DNA of 64,000 nucleotides, taken from the NCBI RefSeq assembly GCF_020707215.1, contig NZ_JAJFET010000002.1, positions 186,001-250,000 of the forward strand. Reading direction: 5' to 3'. A model generated the notes under the pieces. It made no database searches, had not been told where the DNA came from, and saw only the letters and a program-made list of their open reading frames with translations. Made by a program: the position numbers and the translations under genes. The number at the start of each line of letters is the position of its first letter. The stretch's first letter is position 1. This stretch comes from Sphingomonas sp. PL-96 (GTDB lineage Bacteria > Pseudomonadota > Alphaproteobacteria > Sphingomonadales > Sphingomonadaceae). Positions 25,630-33,954 of the stretch are shown here, piece by piece.

Positions 25630-25649
25630 GCCCGGCCGCGAGGCCGGGC
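25630..25649 (+). terminator. GC hairpin after galU
   Basis: GCCCGGCC and GGCCGGGC form a perfect 8-bp stem around a GCGA tetraloop, extended by flanking GGT/GCC. It starts 8 bp after the galU stop. No T-run, so it may be an mRNA-end hairpin rather than a complete terminator. Confidence 0.5.
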
Positions 25650-25728
25650 GCCGAAGTCGTAGGCTCGTAAGGTCAGGCTGGCGCAAGCGCCTGCTTGCGG
25701 ACATCTAAGGTCCGGCTAGTCGGTCATC

Positions 25729-25953
25729 ATGAGCCCGGTAGCATACGCCTTACTGTTCTCCGCGTCGGCACCCTCGAAGCAGGTTGAGGAAGCTCTTAGA
25801 GCTGCTGCGGAGTTGGGTGCCGTTCCAATTGGAACCAAAGATCGCGAGCACTTCGTGGTTGTCGACCGTTTAGCCGAGCTTCATCGCTTCAAGCGTCTAA
25901 GTGCCGAGTGGCAGAAGGCCGAGATAGTTTTCGTTCGGCCTCTCGGATCGTAG
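25729..25953 (+). CDS. Small hypothetical protein
   Basis: 74 residues with no recognised family. The sequence is soluble and balanced (for example VEEALRAAAELGAVPIGTKD and LAELHRFKRLSAEW), unlike the Arg/Ala shadow frames, which supports it being real. No good ribosome binding site is visible. It is the first of four small same-strand ORFs in a 1.7-kb tract with lower GC and repeated intergenic sequence. Confidence 0.42.
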   Translation: MSPVAYALLFSASAPSKQVEEALRAAAELGAVPIGTKDREHFVVVDRLAELHRFKRLSAEWQKAEIVFVRPLGS

Positions 25954-26000
25954 TCCGCTTCCATCAATCTCAGCCGTTCGCCAGCGCAAGAGATCCCAAA

Positions 26001-26023
26001 AGCGGTCCGGCAGGGAACGCCCA
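26001..26023 (+). repeat. Dispersed short repeat, copy 1
   Basis: AGCGGTCCGGCAGGGAACG followed by CCCA matches a second copy at 26932-26954 at 20 of 23 positions. Both copies are flanked by further GCGGAC and TCCGCTT words. They lie between the small ORFs of this tract. Confidence 0.6.
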
Positions 26024-26093
26024 ATGTGAGCCATCGCGGACGATCGAGCCTCTTCCCAATTGCGGACCTTGTTCACCAGGCTACTCTATAGGG

Positions 26094-26348
26094 ATGGACG
26101 CTTCTCGTATCGCAGCAGCTCGCAGCCGCCTTTGCCGTGCTAGGGTGTTTGGCGGCCTAGTCTGGTCCGTCGCTTTCATCGGACTGGCAGCGGGTTGCGT
26201 CTGGCTCGTTGGCGCTCCCGGAGCGCAGACCATGCAGCTTGCATTAACGCTGGCGCTAGTTGCCTGCGGCGGTCTGTACGCGACTGTCTACCTCGGCGCC
26301 GCGACCTGGGCGGTGATCCGATGGGCGGCAGGACGGCACGCGGACTGA
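26094..26348 (+). CDS. Small two-helix membrane protein, unknown
   Basis: 84 residues with two likely transmembrane helices (about 19-40 and 47-72) joined by a short loop containing GAPGAQ. The N-terminus is Arg-rich (IAAARSRLCRARVF), favouring a cytoplasmic start. GGG directly before the ATG is too close to be a normal ribosome binding site. Not recognised; it lies between repeat copies. Confidence 0.45.
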   Translation: MDASRIAAARSRLCRARVFGGLVWSVAFIGLAAGCVWLVGAPGAQTMQLALTLALVACGGLYATVYLGAATWAVIRWAAGRHAD

Positions 26349-26446
26349 ATCGACCGTTATCGCCCAGAGTCGATCATCAACCGGCTTACCTCCTGAGCCG
26401 AAAAGCGGACCTTGATCGCTGATGACTTCGGTGCGACGACCGTCCG

Positions 26447-26809
26447 ATGGTACGCCACTACCTTTTACCCGCTGTCCTAGCCGCAGGCGCGTTAACGTTG
26501 GTGCTTTGCTTGACCATTATCGCGGGAGGAGTGCACCTCGATCTGTTCTCGGGAGTAACAGTTTTCGCTGTTGCGGTTCTCCCGATCTCGGCGATAGGCC
26601 TCTTGGCTCTCATGCCGATAATAGAAGCAGTTCGGCAGCGCCCGTGGTCAATCACCGGCAAGGTTGCAGCTGTATTGACCGCCGGAGTGCTGTTTGGAGC
26701 CGCTCTGCTTGCCTGGTTGAGTCTAATCCTAGGCGCTCTTTGCGGCTTATTGTCAGCCAGTGTATGGCTGAGCCTTAACTGGCGGCACCTGCAACCGCGA
26801 TTGATTTGA
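26447..26809 (+). CDS. Small four-helix membrane protein, unknown
   Basis: 120 residues, almost entirely hydrophobic, with about four transmembrane helices and a short central polar loop (EAVRQRPWSITGK). Alternating helices and turns give a credible membrane protein rather than a shadow frame. No family recognised and no strong ribosome binding site. A partial repeat (GAAAAGCGGACC) precedes it. Confidence 0.5.
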   Translation: MVRHYLLPAVLAAGALTLVLCLTIIAGGVHLDLFSGVTVFAVAVLPISAIGLLALMPIIEAVRQRPWSITGKVAAVLTAGVLFGAALLAWLSLILGALCGLLSASVWLSLNWRHLQPRLI

Positions 26810-26931
26810 ACCACGATCTGACGCCTGCGCTGCACACCGGGAACGTCCCTATACATCTAGGCTCCGCCGAAAGCCGCCAGTCCGCTTTCCACCACTTGTC
26901 GCCGTTGGCTGGGCCGAAAGCGGACGCCAGG

Positions 26932-26954
26932 AGCGGACCGGCAGGAAACGCCCC
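26932..26954 (+). repeat. Dispersed short repeat, copy 2
   Basis: AGCGGACCGGCAGGAAACG followed by CCCC; 20 of 23 identical to 26001-26023. The surrounding 80 bp also contain TCCGCTTTC and GAAAGCGGAC, which are inverted copies of each other (26881-26889 and 26916-26925), so the unit can fold. Confidence 0.6.
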
Positions 26955-26990
26955 AGTTGCGGACACCCGCGTTGGCCGTATTGTTGAGTG

Positions 26991-27302
26991 ATGCGCAAAC
27001 AGCCTGCTATAATCATCATGTTCGCATCATGCGTCGCTACAGGTTGCGAGCGCGCGCCAGAGCCCCCCGAAGTAGCATTCCGCCATTGTATGCGAGACCA
27101 AGCAGTTCAGCTTGGCAGGCGGCCGACCTTTGACGAGGCCGAGCGTTTTGCACACGGTTGCGACGACCTTGCAGCCAAGGCTTCGAAACTAAGATTTGCG
27201 GCTGGGAAGGCCCTAAGCTTGCGCGAAGCAAAGGTGCAGGTCGTGCAGAGCCATGTCTGCGCTTACAGCGAAGACGCTAGTCGCTGTCCTCGCACTATGT
27301 GA
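26991..27302 (+). CDS. Small predicted lipoprotein, unknown
   Basis: 103 residues beginning with a short basic-hydrophobic signal (RKQPAIIIMFASCVATGC), where VATGC could be a lipobox. The mature part has several Cys (FRHCMRD, HGCDDL, HVCAYS, SRCP) and is mainly helical. No family recognised. A GTG directly before the ATG is an alternative start. It is the last of the four small ORFs. Confidence 0.5.
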   Translation: MRKQPAIIIMFASCVATGCERAPEPPEVAFRHCMRDQAVQLGRRPTFDEAERFAHGCDDLAAKASKLRFAAGKALSLREAKVQVVQSHVCAYSEDASRCPRTM

Positions 27303-27376
27303 TAGCAACGTCCGCTTCCCATCAAACTCGGACATTCAGCGCTCGCTCCAGAAGCCGTCGTTCATCGGTTCACGAC

Positions 27377-27745
27377 CTAGAACGCCAGCAGGCGATCCTC
27401 GCCGAGGGTTCCCAGGAGGCTGACAAGCCCGCCGGCCTCCGCGCCCGCGGAAAGCGTCTCCATCGACAGGCCGGCGCGCGCCAGGCCGGTCTGGCAGACG
27501 ATCAGCGCCACGCCGCTTTCGCGCGCGATTTCCAGCAACTGCTCCTGCGTCGGTACGCCGGCGGCCGCCAGCCGCGCCGCGTCTGCGTCCGGCCTGGCCA
27601 CCAACAGGTCTGCCGCCGCCTCGTGCAGGAACACGCGGGCTCGCGCCCCCAGCGCGGCGGCTGCGGCGGCAGTCGCAAGTGCGGCACGAAATCTGGCGGT
27701 GTCGTCGGTCGCGACGAGGATTGTCAGCCCGCGCATGCCGGGCAT
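27377..27745 (-). CDS. DsrE-family-like protein
   Basis: 122 residues with the DsrE/DsrF-like fold pattern: LTILVATDDTARFRAALATA, then ARVFLHEAA, and a single Cys in GVALIVCQTGLARAG at the position where sulfur-relay proteins have their cysteine. Role in sulfur transfer is possible but unproven. The ATG at 27745 has AAGGA six bases upstream and overlaps the end of the MoeB-like gene by 22 bp, so it is the last gene of the long leftward operon. Confidence 0.75.
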   Translation of the reverse strand: MPGMRGLTILVATDDTARFRAALATAAAAAALGARARVFLHEAAADLLVARPDADAARLAAAGVPTQEQLLEIARESGVALIVCQTGLARAGLSMETLSAGAEAGGLVSLLGTLGEDRLLAF

Positions 27746-28476
27746 CCGGGGTCCTTGGGCAGCTGCAGCGTCCGGAAACGCAGCGCCAGCGTGTCGATCA
27801 GCAGCAGCTTGCCTGCGCTGTCTTCCCCGAAGCGGGTGATGGCGCGGATTGCCTCCATCGCGGCCAGGCTGCCGACGATGCCGGTCAGCGCCCCCAGCAC
27901 GCCAGTGTCCGCACAGCTGCGATCCGGGCGTTCGGGATCGGCGCCGACGAAGCAGCGGTAGCAGGGCTTGTCCGCCTCCCAGCCGCGGAAGACGCCCAAT
28001 TGGCCCTCGAACTCGCCGACCGCGGCCGCCACCAGCGGCACGCGGGCGGCAAGTGCCGCATCGGCGACGGCAAGGCGAGTTGCGAAATTATCGGTGCCGT
28101 CGACCACCACGTCCGAGCCGGCGACCAGCGACGACGCGTTGCCCGGACCGATCCGGGTGCGGTGTACGGTGACGGTCACATGTGGGTTGAGCCGGGCCAC
28201 CGCGTCGCGCGCGACTTCTGCCTTGGGGCGCCCCACGTCCCCGGTTCCGAACAGCGTCTGGCGCTGAAGGTTCGACAGTTCGATGTGGTCATCGTCGATC
28301 AGGGTCAGGCGACCGACGCCGGCCGCCGCGAGATACTGGATTACCGGGGAGCCGATCCCGCCTGCGCCGACGATGCAGACCTGGGCCTGGGCGAGCCTGG
28401 CCTGTCCGGCACCGCCGACTTCCTTCAGCACGATGTGGCGCGCATAGCGCTCCAGCTCCGCGTCGGAGAGCATCAT
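27724..28476 (-). CDS. HesA/MoeB/ThiF-family adenylyltransferase
   Basis: 250-residue E1-like enzyme that adenylates the C-terminus of a ubiquitin-like sulfur carrier (MoaD or ThiS). It has ERYARHIVLKEVGG, the ATP site VGAGGIGSPVIQYLAAAGVG, DDDHIELSNLQRQ, VDGTDNFATR, zinc cysteines in CYRC and CPAC, and the active-site Cys in SCADTGVLGAL. Which carrier it serves cannot be told because no moaD or thiS is present here. Its start overlaps the upstream stop (ATGA). Confidence 0.92.
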   Translation of the reverse strand: MMLSDAELERYARHIVLKEVGGAGQARLAQAQVCIVGAGGIGSPVIQYLAAAGVGRLTLIDDDHIELSNLQRQTLFGTGDVGRPKAEVARDAVARLNPHVTVTVHRTRIGPGNASSLVAGSDVVVDGTDNFATRLAVADAALAARVPLVAAAVGEFEGQLGVFRGWEADKPCYRCFVGADPERPDRSCADTGVLGALTGIVGSLAAMEAIRAITRFGEDSAGKLLLIDTLALRFRTLQLPKDPGCPACAG

Positions 28477-28898
28477 TCGGGCAGGTCGAAGGTCATGCTG
28501 GCGCGGTACCACGTGCCTTCGACGGCGAAGCGCCGGCTGAGGTTGTCGCGCGCGAAACCCATCACCAGCCCAGCAGCATATTGCTCGACGGTGGGGCAGT
28601 TGATCGCCCGCGGGATGGTCGCGCGCACGCTGGCCGCAGCCCCTACCAAGACCGCCACATCGGCGTGCACGCGGCGCTTGCCGCCGAGCGGGGCGGGCGG
28701 CGTGCAGCGGCCCTCGCGCATCTCGTCCGCGACAAAGCTCGCCATTTGGGGCGTCACCTGCGGCTGGATGCGGTAGGGCAGGGGATCCAGCGCCTCCCAA
28801 TCGATCGGCGATGCCCGCAGCCGGTCCGGCTCGGCCGGGGGCGGCGCGGCCACGAACTGGGGCGCGAGCGCCAGCAGCAGGGCGCCGAGCGCGGTCAT
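28473..28898 (-). CDS. Small exported protein of unknown function
   Basis: 141 residues with a hydrophobic N-terminus ([16 protein letters not shown]) that looks like a signal peptide. Two Cys (EGRCTPP and AINCPTVEQ) could pair in the periplasm. The tail ([20 protein letters not shown]) looks like a beta-rich end. No family recognised. Stop and start overlap both neighbours by ATGA, locking it into the dut-moeB operon. Confidence 0.75.
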   Translation of the reverse strand: MTALGALLLALAPQFVAAPPPAEPDRLRASPIDWEALDPLPYRIQPQVTPQMASFVADEMREGRCTPPAPLGGKRRVHADVAVLVGAAASVRATIPRAINCPTVEQYAAGLVMGFARDNLSRRFAVEGTWYRASMTFDLPE

Positions 28899-29344
28899 CG
28901 TCCCGTCGACCCGAAGCCGCCGCTGCCACGCGCGGTTTCGTCCAGGCTCGCGACCTCGTCGAGAGTGGCGCGCAGCACCGGCGCGGGCACCAGCTGCGCG
29001 ATCCGCTCGCCACGGCGGACCGCAAAGGGCTCCCGGCCCAGGTTGGCGAGGATGACCTTCACCTCGCCGCGATAATCGCTGTCGATGGTGCCCGGCGTGT
29101 TGAGGCAGGTAATGCCATGCTTGAGCGCCAGGCCCGAGCGGGGGCGCACCTGCACCTCATACCCCTCCGGAATGGCGAGGGCGAAACCGGTGGCCACCGC
29201 ATGGCGCGTTCCCGGTGCCAGCGTGCAATCCTCTGCCGCGACGACGTCCATGCCCGCGGCACCGGCCGTGGCATAGGCGGGCAGCGGCAAGTCGCGCCCA
29301 TGGTCCAGGCGCAGGACCGCGATCCGGATCGATCCGGCGCTCAC
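28895..29344 (-). CDS. dut: Deoxyuridine 5'-triphosphate nucleotidohydrolase Dut
   Basis: Hydrolyses dUTP to dUMP, keeping uracil out of DNA. The 149-residue protein has all five trimeric dUTPase motifs: [39 protein letters not shown] and the C-terminal [10 protein letters not shown]. The start is a GTG whose bases overlap the upstream stop (GTGA); the longer upstream open frame is out of family. It is in the usual alphaproteobacterial neighbourhood with coaBC. Confidence 0.96.
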   Translation of the reverse strand: MSAGSIRIAVLRLDHGRDLPLPAYATAGAAGMDVVAAEDCTLAPGTRHAVATGFALAIPEGYEVQVRPRSGLALKHGITCLNTPGTIDSDYRGEVKVILANLGREPFAVRRGERIAQLVPAPVLRATLDEVASLDETARGSGGFGSTGR

Positions 29345-30129
29345 CGGGGTGCCTGCAACGCGGTGAGCATCCGGGTGGTGGCCGACAGCACCTCCGGATC
29401 GCTCAGGATATCGTTGCCGCGGCCGGGCAGGACGCGGAAATCGGTCGCGATGCCGCGCAGCACCAGCGCCTCGGCATAGCCGCGCGAGAATTTCGGCGGG
29501 GTGATCGGATCGTCGGAGCCGACAAGCAACGCCGCCTTGGTCTGCGGCCGTACGCCGCCGACGGTCATCAACGGGTCCAGGCTGTCGGACGCGGGGGTCC
29601 GCCATGTCGCCGCGGTCTGCTTTTCCATGTGCTTGCGCCATTCGGGCAGCATGCAGGGGCAGGCGGCGAGTACCATGCCGTCGACCAGCTTGGGGCGAAG
29701 TCCGGTGAGATCTGCCGCCAACGCCGCCCCGACACCGTCACCGACCACCAGGGTCGGCACGTCCGGATACCGCCGGCGACCGGCCTCGATGCGGTCGGCA
29801 AAGCTGGCAACACGATCCCGGCCGAAGCCGCGGCCGGCAGTGCCGACGTCATCTTGCGGAAACGGCTGGGTAAGGGCGACGACACGCACGCCGGGGGCAG
29901 CCGCCACCAGATCTCGCGCAAAGCGGTGGTTGTCGTCCGCTTCCGCCGTGCGCTCGTCCCGGTGCAGCACATAGACGAGCGCCTTGACGGAACGCCGACC
30001 CTTGCTGCCGAACGCCTGCTCGCGGATCTGCGCGGCGGCGGCACTGTCGGATGCCGGCCGCGCGCCGTTGCCGGCGCAGCCTGCCACCGCAAGCCCCAGC
30101 GCGACCGGGAGCAGCTTACGCCAGTGCAT
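29341..30129 (-). CDS. Lipoprotein with degenerate alpha/beta-hydrolase fold
   Basis: 262 residues. A lipoprotein signal ends in AVAGC, so it is anchored at a membrane. The body follows the alpha/beta-hydrolase layout: [11 protein letters not shown], then the nucleophile elbow region [15 protein letters not shown], then [13 protein letters not shown] and LPGRGNDIL. The elbow has GDGVG where a Ser is expected (GxSxG), and the usual catalytic His region lacks a His, so hydrolase activity is doubtful. It overlaps coaBC by 14 bp and dut by 4 bp. Confidence 0.75.
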   Translation of the reverse strand: MHWRKLLPVALGLAVAGCAGNGARPASDSAAAAQIREQAFGSKGRRSVKALVYVLHRDERTAEADDNHRFARDLVAAAPGVRVVALTQPFPQDDVGTAGRGFGRDRVASFADRIEAGRRRYPDVPTLVVGDGVGAALAADLTGLRPKLVDGMVLAACPCMLPEWRKHMEKQTAATWRTPASDSLDPLMTVGGVRPQTKAALLVGSDDPITPPKFSRGYAEALVLRGIATDFRVLPGRGNDILSDPEVLSATTRMLTALQAPR

Positions 30130-31291
30130 GTGCGATCCGCTCCGCGAGCCGCTCGGCTACCAAGTCCTTGTCCATTCGCTCCCAGCTTTCCACGCCGTCT
30201 CCCGTCACCAGATGGATCGCATTGGCGGTCCCGCCCATCACGTCCCCCGATACATCATTGGCGACAATCCAGTCTGCGCCCTTCCGTGCGCGCTTGTCGG
30301 CGGCATGTTCGAGTATGTCGTGCGTTTCCGCCGCAAACCCGACCAGCAGCCGCGGACGGCGCGCGCTGTGGCCCAGCGTGGCAAGAATATCCGGGTTGGG
30401 GACGAGCATCAGCCGGTCGCCCATCTCCGCCTTGGCACGCTTGCGAGGCGCCGGGTCTACGCGCCAGTCCGCAACCGCTGCGACCATCACTGCCGCGTCC
30501 GCGGGCAGCGCAGCCTCGACCGCATCGGCCATCTGCTGCGCGCTTTCCACATCGACCCTGGTGACGCCGGCCGGGCTGCCAAGCGCGGTCGGTCCGGATA
30601 CCAGCGTCACCCGCGCCCCCAGCTTCGCCAGCGCGCCGGCGATCGCATAGCCCTGCCGCCCCGAGGAGCGGTTGGCGATGTAGCGCACGGGGTCGATCGC
30701 CTCATGCGTCGGACCCGCGGTCACCAGCACATGGCGGCCGGCGAGCGGGGTGGAGGCGGGGGCCAGCGCGCGATGGATGGCGGCCAGGATCGCCGCAGGC
30801 TCGGGCAAGCGGCCGGGGCCGTATTCCCCGCAGGCCATGCTGCCCTCGTCGGGCTCCAGCACCGTCACGCCGTCGCGCCGGAGCTGGGCGACGTTGCGGA
30901 CGGTTGCGGCATGCTGCCACATGCGGACGTTCATGGCGGGCGCGGCCAGCACGGGCTTGTCGGTAGCGAGCAGCAGCGTGGTTGCCAGATCATTGGCCAT
31001 GCCGGCCGCCATCCTGGCCAGCAGGTCCGCCGTGGCGGGGGCGACCACCACCAGGTCCGCCTCTCGGCTGAGCTGGATATGGCCCATCTCTGCCTCGTCC
31101 TTCAGGTCCCACAGGCTGGTGTGGACCGGCGCCTCGGACAGCGCAGCAAGGGTCATGGGCGTCACGAAATGCGCGCCGCCATCGGTCAGCACGCAGCGCA
31201 CCGCGATCCCGGCCTTGCGGCACAGGCGGATCAGCTCGCATGCCTTGTAGGCCGCGATGCCGCCACCCACGATCAGCAGGACGCGCTTCAT
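30116..31291 (-). CDS. coaBC: Bifunctional phosphopantothenoylcysteine decarboxylase/phosphopantothenate-cysteine ligase CoaBC
   Basis: Two consecutive steps of coenzyme A synthesis in one 391-residue protein. The N-terminal CoaC flavoprotein has GGGIAAYKACELIR, VVAPATADLLARMAAGMANDL, APAMNVRMW and the catalytic-Cys loop MACGEYGPGRLPEP. The C-terminal CoaB part has VLVTAGPTHEAIDPVRYIANR and SSGRQGYAIA, then VMVAAVADWR and KR-rich sequence. Start overlaps the upstream stop (ATGA); the longer upstream frame is not family-like. Confidence 0.97.
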   Translation of the reverse strand: MKRVLLIVGGGIAAYKACELIRLCRKAGIAVRCVLTDGGAHFVTPMTLAALSEAPVHTSLWDLKDEAEMGHIQLSREADLVVVAPATADLLARMAAGMANDLATTLLLATDKPVLAAPAMNVRMWQHAATVRNVAQLRRDGVTVLEPDEGSMACGEYGPGRLPEPAAILAAIHRALAPASTPLAGRHVLVTAGPTHEAIDPVRYIANRSSGRQGYAIAGALAKLGARVTLVSGPTALGSPAGVTRVDVESAQQMADAVEAALPADAAVMVAAVADWRVDPAPRKRAKAEMGDRLMLVPNPDILATLGHSARRPRLLVGFAAETHDILEHAADKRARKGADWIVANDVSGDVMGGTANAIHLVTGDGVESWERMDKDLVAERLAERIAHALA

Positions 31292-32391
31292 CGCGTGATT
31301 CTCTGCACCCGAACGCGTCGCCTGTCGAGCAGCGCCCGCGCGAGGTCGCGCAGCCCATCGGGCACAAAGGCAAGGCCGACCAGCAGCAGCGGCGAGACGA
31401 GAAACGCCCAGTAGAAGCTGTCCGCCCGCGCGAATACGGATGTCGCAGCGGCATAGACGGCCAGCGTCACCGTCACGCGCAGCGCCACGCCATCGTCCCA
31501 CATCGCCCAGCCGAACAGGGCAAGCGCCACAAGCCCTGTCCCCAATGCAAGGGGCAGAAGGTGAAGCGCAGTGGCGGTGAGCACCCCGCGCACGAAGAAG
31601 CCGAAGCCGTGCAGGCCGGCGGCATCGCTCGCGGCCGGATCGAGCGGGCCGACCACCTGCGCCACGGCCTGGGCGTGGAATACCAGCACCACGACGAACA
31701 CGGCCAGCCCTGCGGCCCAGCCCAGCGCCTCGCGGCGGCGCCCCTCGGCAAGCGCGAGCAGCGCCATTGCGACGGCGTAGAAGGCAGCCGTCTCGCGGAT
31801 CAGCATGGCGGCGGTGGCGATCGCGACCGCCTCCACCCAGCGATCGTCGCGCCGGACCGCCAGCGACAGCGCGATCAGCATGCCGGCCCAGCTCTCGGGA
31901 AAGAAAGCGACGTCGGGCGCCAGCAGCGAGACCATGCCCCCGCTCAGCAGCAGCATGCCGCCGACGACCGGCAGCGGGCGGGCGAGCGCATCCCGCAGCC
32001 GACGCCACCACGCATAGGCAGTACCCACCGCCAGCAAGAGGAGCAGCAGGATCGGCAGCACGTCGGGCAGCGGGGCGAGGATCACCGGAAGCGTCGGCAG
32101 GCGAAACGCCAGAAAGGGTTTGAGCGGATAGTCGCCTGCGCGCAGGATCCGCGCCGTGGCCGGATAATAGGCCTCGCTACCCCTTAGCGCGCCGACCACG
32201 CCGTCATGGACGTTGACGTCGCTCTGCTCGATCGCCGCCCGCGGGCCAGGGGCTGCGCCGCCGCCGACGCCTGCAAGCGCGCCGGCCAGGATCAGCAGCA
32301 GGAACAGCACGACCGCCACCGCCTGATTGGCCGACAGGCCGGTGATGCGGCTCGGACGGACCAGCCACAGCGGGCGGGCGGGCCGCGCCAT
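31288..32391 (-). CDS. Multi-pass membrane protein, unknown
   Basis: 367 residues with about nine or ten transmembrane helices and a periplasmic-looking loop after the first helix (EQSDVNVHDGVVGALRGSEAYYPATARILRAGDYPLKPFLAF, described by its key parts HDG, YYP and DYPLKPF). The overall plan resembles GT-C-type glycosyltransferases, which have an acidic first loop, but no firm family is seen. It is coupled to ubiB (TGATG) upstream and coaBC downstream. Confidence 0.78.
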   Translation of the reverse strand: MARPARPLWLVRPSRITGLSANQAVAVVLFLLLILAGALAGVGGGAAPGPRAAIEQSDVNVHDGVVGALRGSEAYYPATARILRAGDYPLKPFLAFRLPTLPVILAPLPDVLPILLLLLLAVGTAYAWWRRLRDALARPLPVVGGMLLLSGGMVSLLAPDVAFFPESWAGMLIALSLAVRRDDRWVEAVAIATAAMLIRETAAFYAVAMALLALAEGRRREALGWAAGLAVFVVVLVFHAQAVAQVVGPLDPAASDAAGLHGFGFFVRGVLTATALHLLPLALGTGLVALALFGWAMWDDGVALRVTVTLAVYAAATSVFARADSFYWAFLVSPLLLVGLAFVPDGLRDLARALLDRRRVRVQRITR

Positions 32392-33923
32392 CAGCTGGCG
32401 AGCAGCGTCGCCGCTACCGCGACCGCGGCGCTGCCCGCTGCCACCACCAGGTAGCGCCAGCCGCCGCCGACCCGGATGACCTCGATCTCGCGCAGCGGCG
32501 GGGCGGGGGGGGCGCCACCCGGCGTCGGATAGCGTGCTTCCAGGTTGCGGATCAGCTGCGGCAGCCGGGCAAAGGTGCGTAGGTCGGTGACGATACGATC
32601 GGCGATCGCCGCCTCCGGTCCAAGCTCGTCGCGGATCCAGTTGCGCACGAACGGCGCCGCCGTTTCCCACAGGTTGATGTCGGGATCGAGCGCAGTGGCC
32701 ACGCCCTCCACCATCACCATCGTCTTTTGCAGCAGCAGCAGGTGCGGCTGGGTCTGCATGTCGAAGTCGCGCGTGATGTTGAAGAGGCTCTCCAGCATCA
32801 TGCCGACCGACATGTCCTTGACCGCCAGCCCGCGCATCGGCTCGCCCACCGCGCGCAGCGCCGTCGCGAACTCCGCGACATTGTGGTGCGCGGGCACATA
32901 GCCGGCTTCGAAATGGATCTCGGCGACGCGGCGGTAATTGGCGGTGATCAGGCCATAGAGGATTTCGGCCAGCCACACGCGTGCGCGCCGGTCGATGCGG
33001 CCCATGATGCCGAAGTCGATCGCGCAGATCCGCCCGTCCGGCAGTGCGAACAGGTTGCCCTGGTGCATGTCCGCGTGGAAGAAGCCCTCGGCGATCGCCT
33101 GGCGCAGGAAGGCCTGCACCAGCTTCCTCGCCATTGCAGGCAGGTCGTGGCCCGCCGCGATCAGCTCGGCGCGCTTCGACAGCTTGATGCCGTCGATCCA
33201 TTCGGTGGTGAGCACGCGGCTGGTGGTGCGCTGCCAGTCGATGGCGGGTACGGTGAAGTCCGGCTCCGCCTGCATCGCCTCGGCGAGTTCGGAAGCCGAT
33301 GCCGCCTCGCGCCGCAGGTCGAGCTCGCGCGCGGTCCAGCGCTTCATCGTCTCGATGACCAGGCGCGGACGCAGCCGCTTCAGCTCGCCACCATAGGCTT
33401 CGAGCTGGGCGGCGGCCCATTCATAGGTGTCGATCGCCTGGTTGAAGTCCTGCTCGACGCCCGGGCGCAGCACCTTGACCGCAACCGTGCGGCCGTCGGT
33501 GGTGACGGCGCGATGGACCTGCGCGATCGAGGCGGCGCCCACCGGCACTTCCTCGATGGACGCGAACACGCTTTCGATGGGCCGGCCGAGGCCCGCTTCG
33601 ATCGCCGGGCGGATCACGCCCCACGGCAGCGGCGGCAGCGCATCCTGCAGCGCGAGCAGGTCGTGCGCCGGACCCTCGCCGACCAGATCGGGACGAGTCG
33701 CCAGCGTCTGGCCGAGCTTGATCGCTGCCGGGCCCAGCGCCTGGAGCGCCTGCGCGTAGCGCGGCACCTTGGGCACGAACGCGCCGAAGCGAGCGATGCG
33801 CGCAAGCCGCCGCACACCAGCCGGCGTCGCCGGATCGCGTTCCAGGCCCCGCAGCGCGCCGTGACGCGCCAGCGTGCGGCCCCACTTCACGAGGCGCCAG
33901 AGATGAGTCGTCGTGGAGGTCAT
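32391..33923 (-). CDS. ubiB: UbiB-family protein kinase-like ATPase, ubiquinone biosynthesis
   Basis: UbiB is a membrane-associated ATPase needed for ubiquinone synthesis. The 510-residue protein has the defining KxGQ motif (AIKLGQTLATRPDL), the Ala-rich loop VGAASIAQVH, HADMHQGN in the catalytic loop and AIDFG as the metal-binding segment. A C-terminal pair of hydrophobic stretches (YLVVAAGSAAVAVAATLLA) anchors it. The ATG at 33923 has GAGGA upstream. ubiE lies directly upstream in the operon. Confidence 0.95.
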   Translation of the reverse strand: MTSTTTHLWRLVKWGRTLARHGALRGLERDPATPAGVRRLARIARFGAFVPKVPRYAQALQALGPAAIKLGQTLATRPDLVGEGPAHDLLALQDALPPLPWGVIRPAIEAGLGRPIESVFASIEEVPVGAASIAQVHRAVTTDGRTVAVKVLRPGVEQDFNQAIDTYEWAAAQLEAYGGELKRLRPRLVIETMKRWTARELDLRREAASASELAEAMQAEPDFTVPAIDWQRTTSRVLTTEWIDGIKLSKRAELIAAGHDLPAMARKLVQAFLRQAIAEGFFHADMHQGNLFALPDGRICAIDFGIMGRIDRRARVWLAEILYGLITANYRRVAEIHFEAGYVPAHHNVAEFATALRAVGEPMRGLAVKDMSVGMMLESLFNITRDFDMQTQPHLLLLQKTMVMVEGVATALDPDINLWETAAPFVRNWIRDELGPEAAIADRIVTDLRTFARLPQLIRNLEARYPTPGGAPPAPPLREIEVIRVGGGWRYLVVAAGSAAVAVAATLLAS

Positions 33924-33954
33924 GCCCGGTCCTCGATGCGGCGGGGACGGGCGC

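Noticed and set aside
25991..26070. Integron attC sites in the small-ORF tract
   Set aside because: The repeats lack clear paired RYYYAAC/GTTRRRY core sites and there is no integrase in the window; described only as cassette-like.
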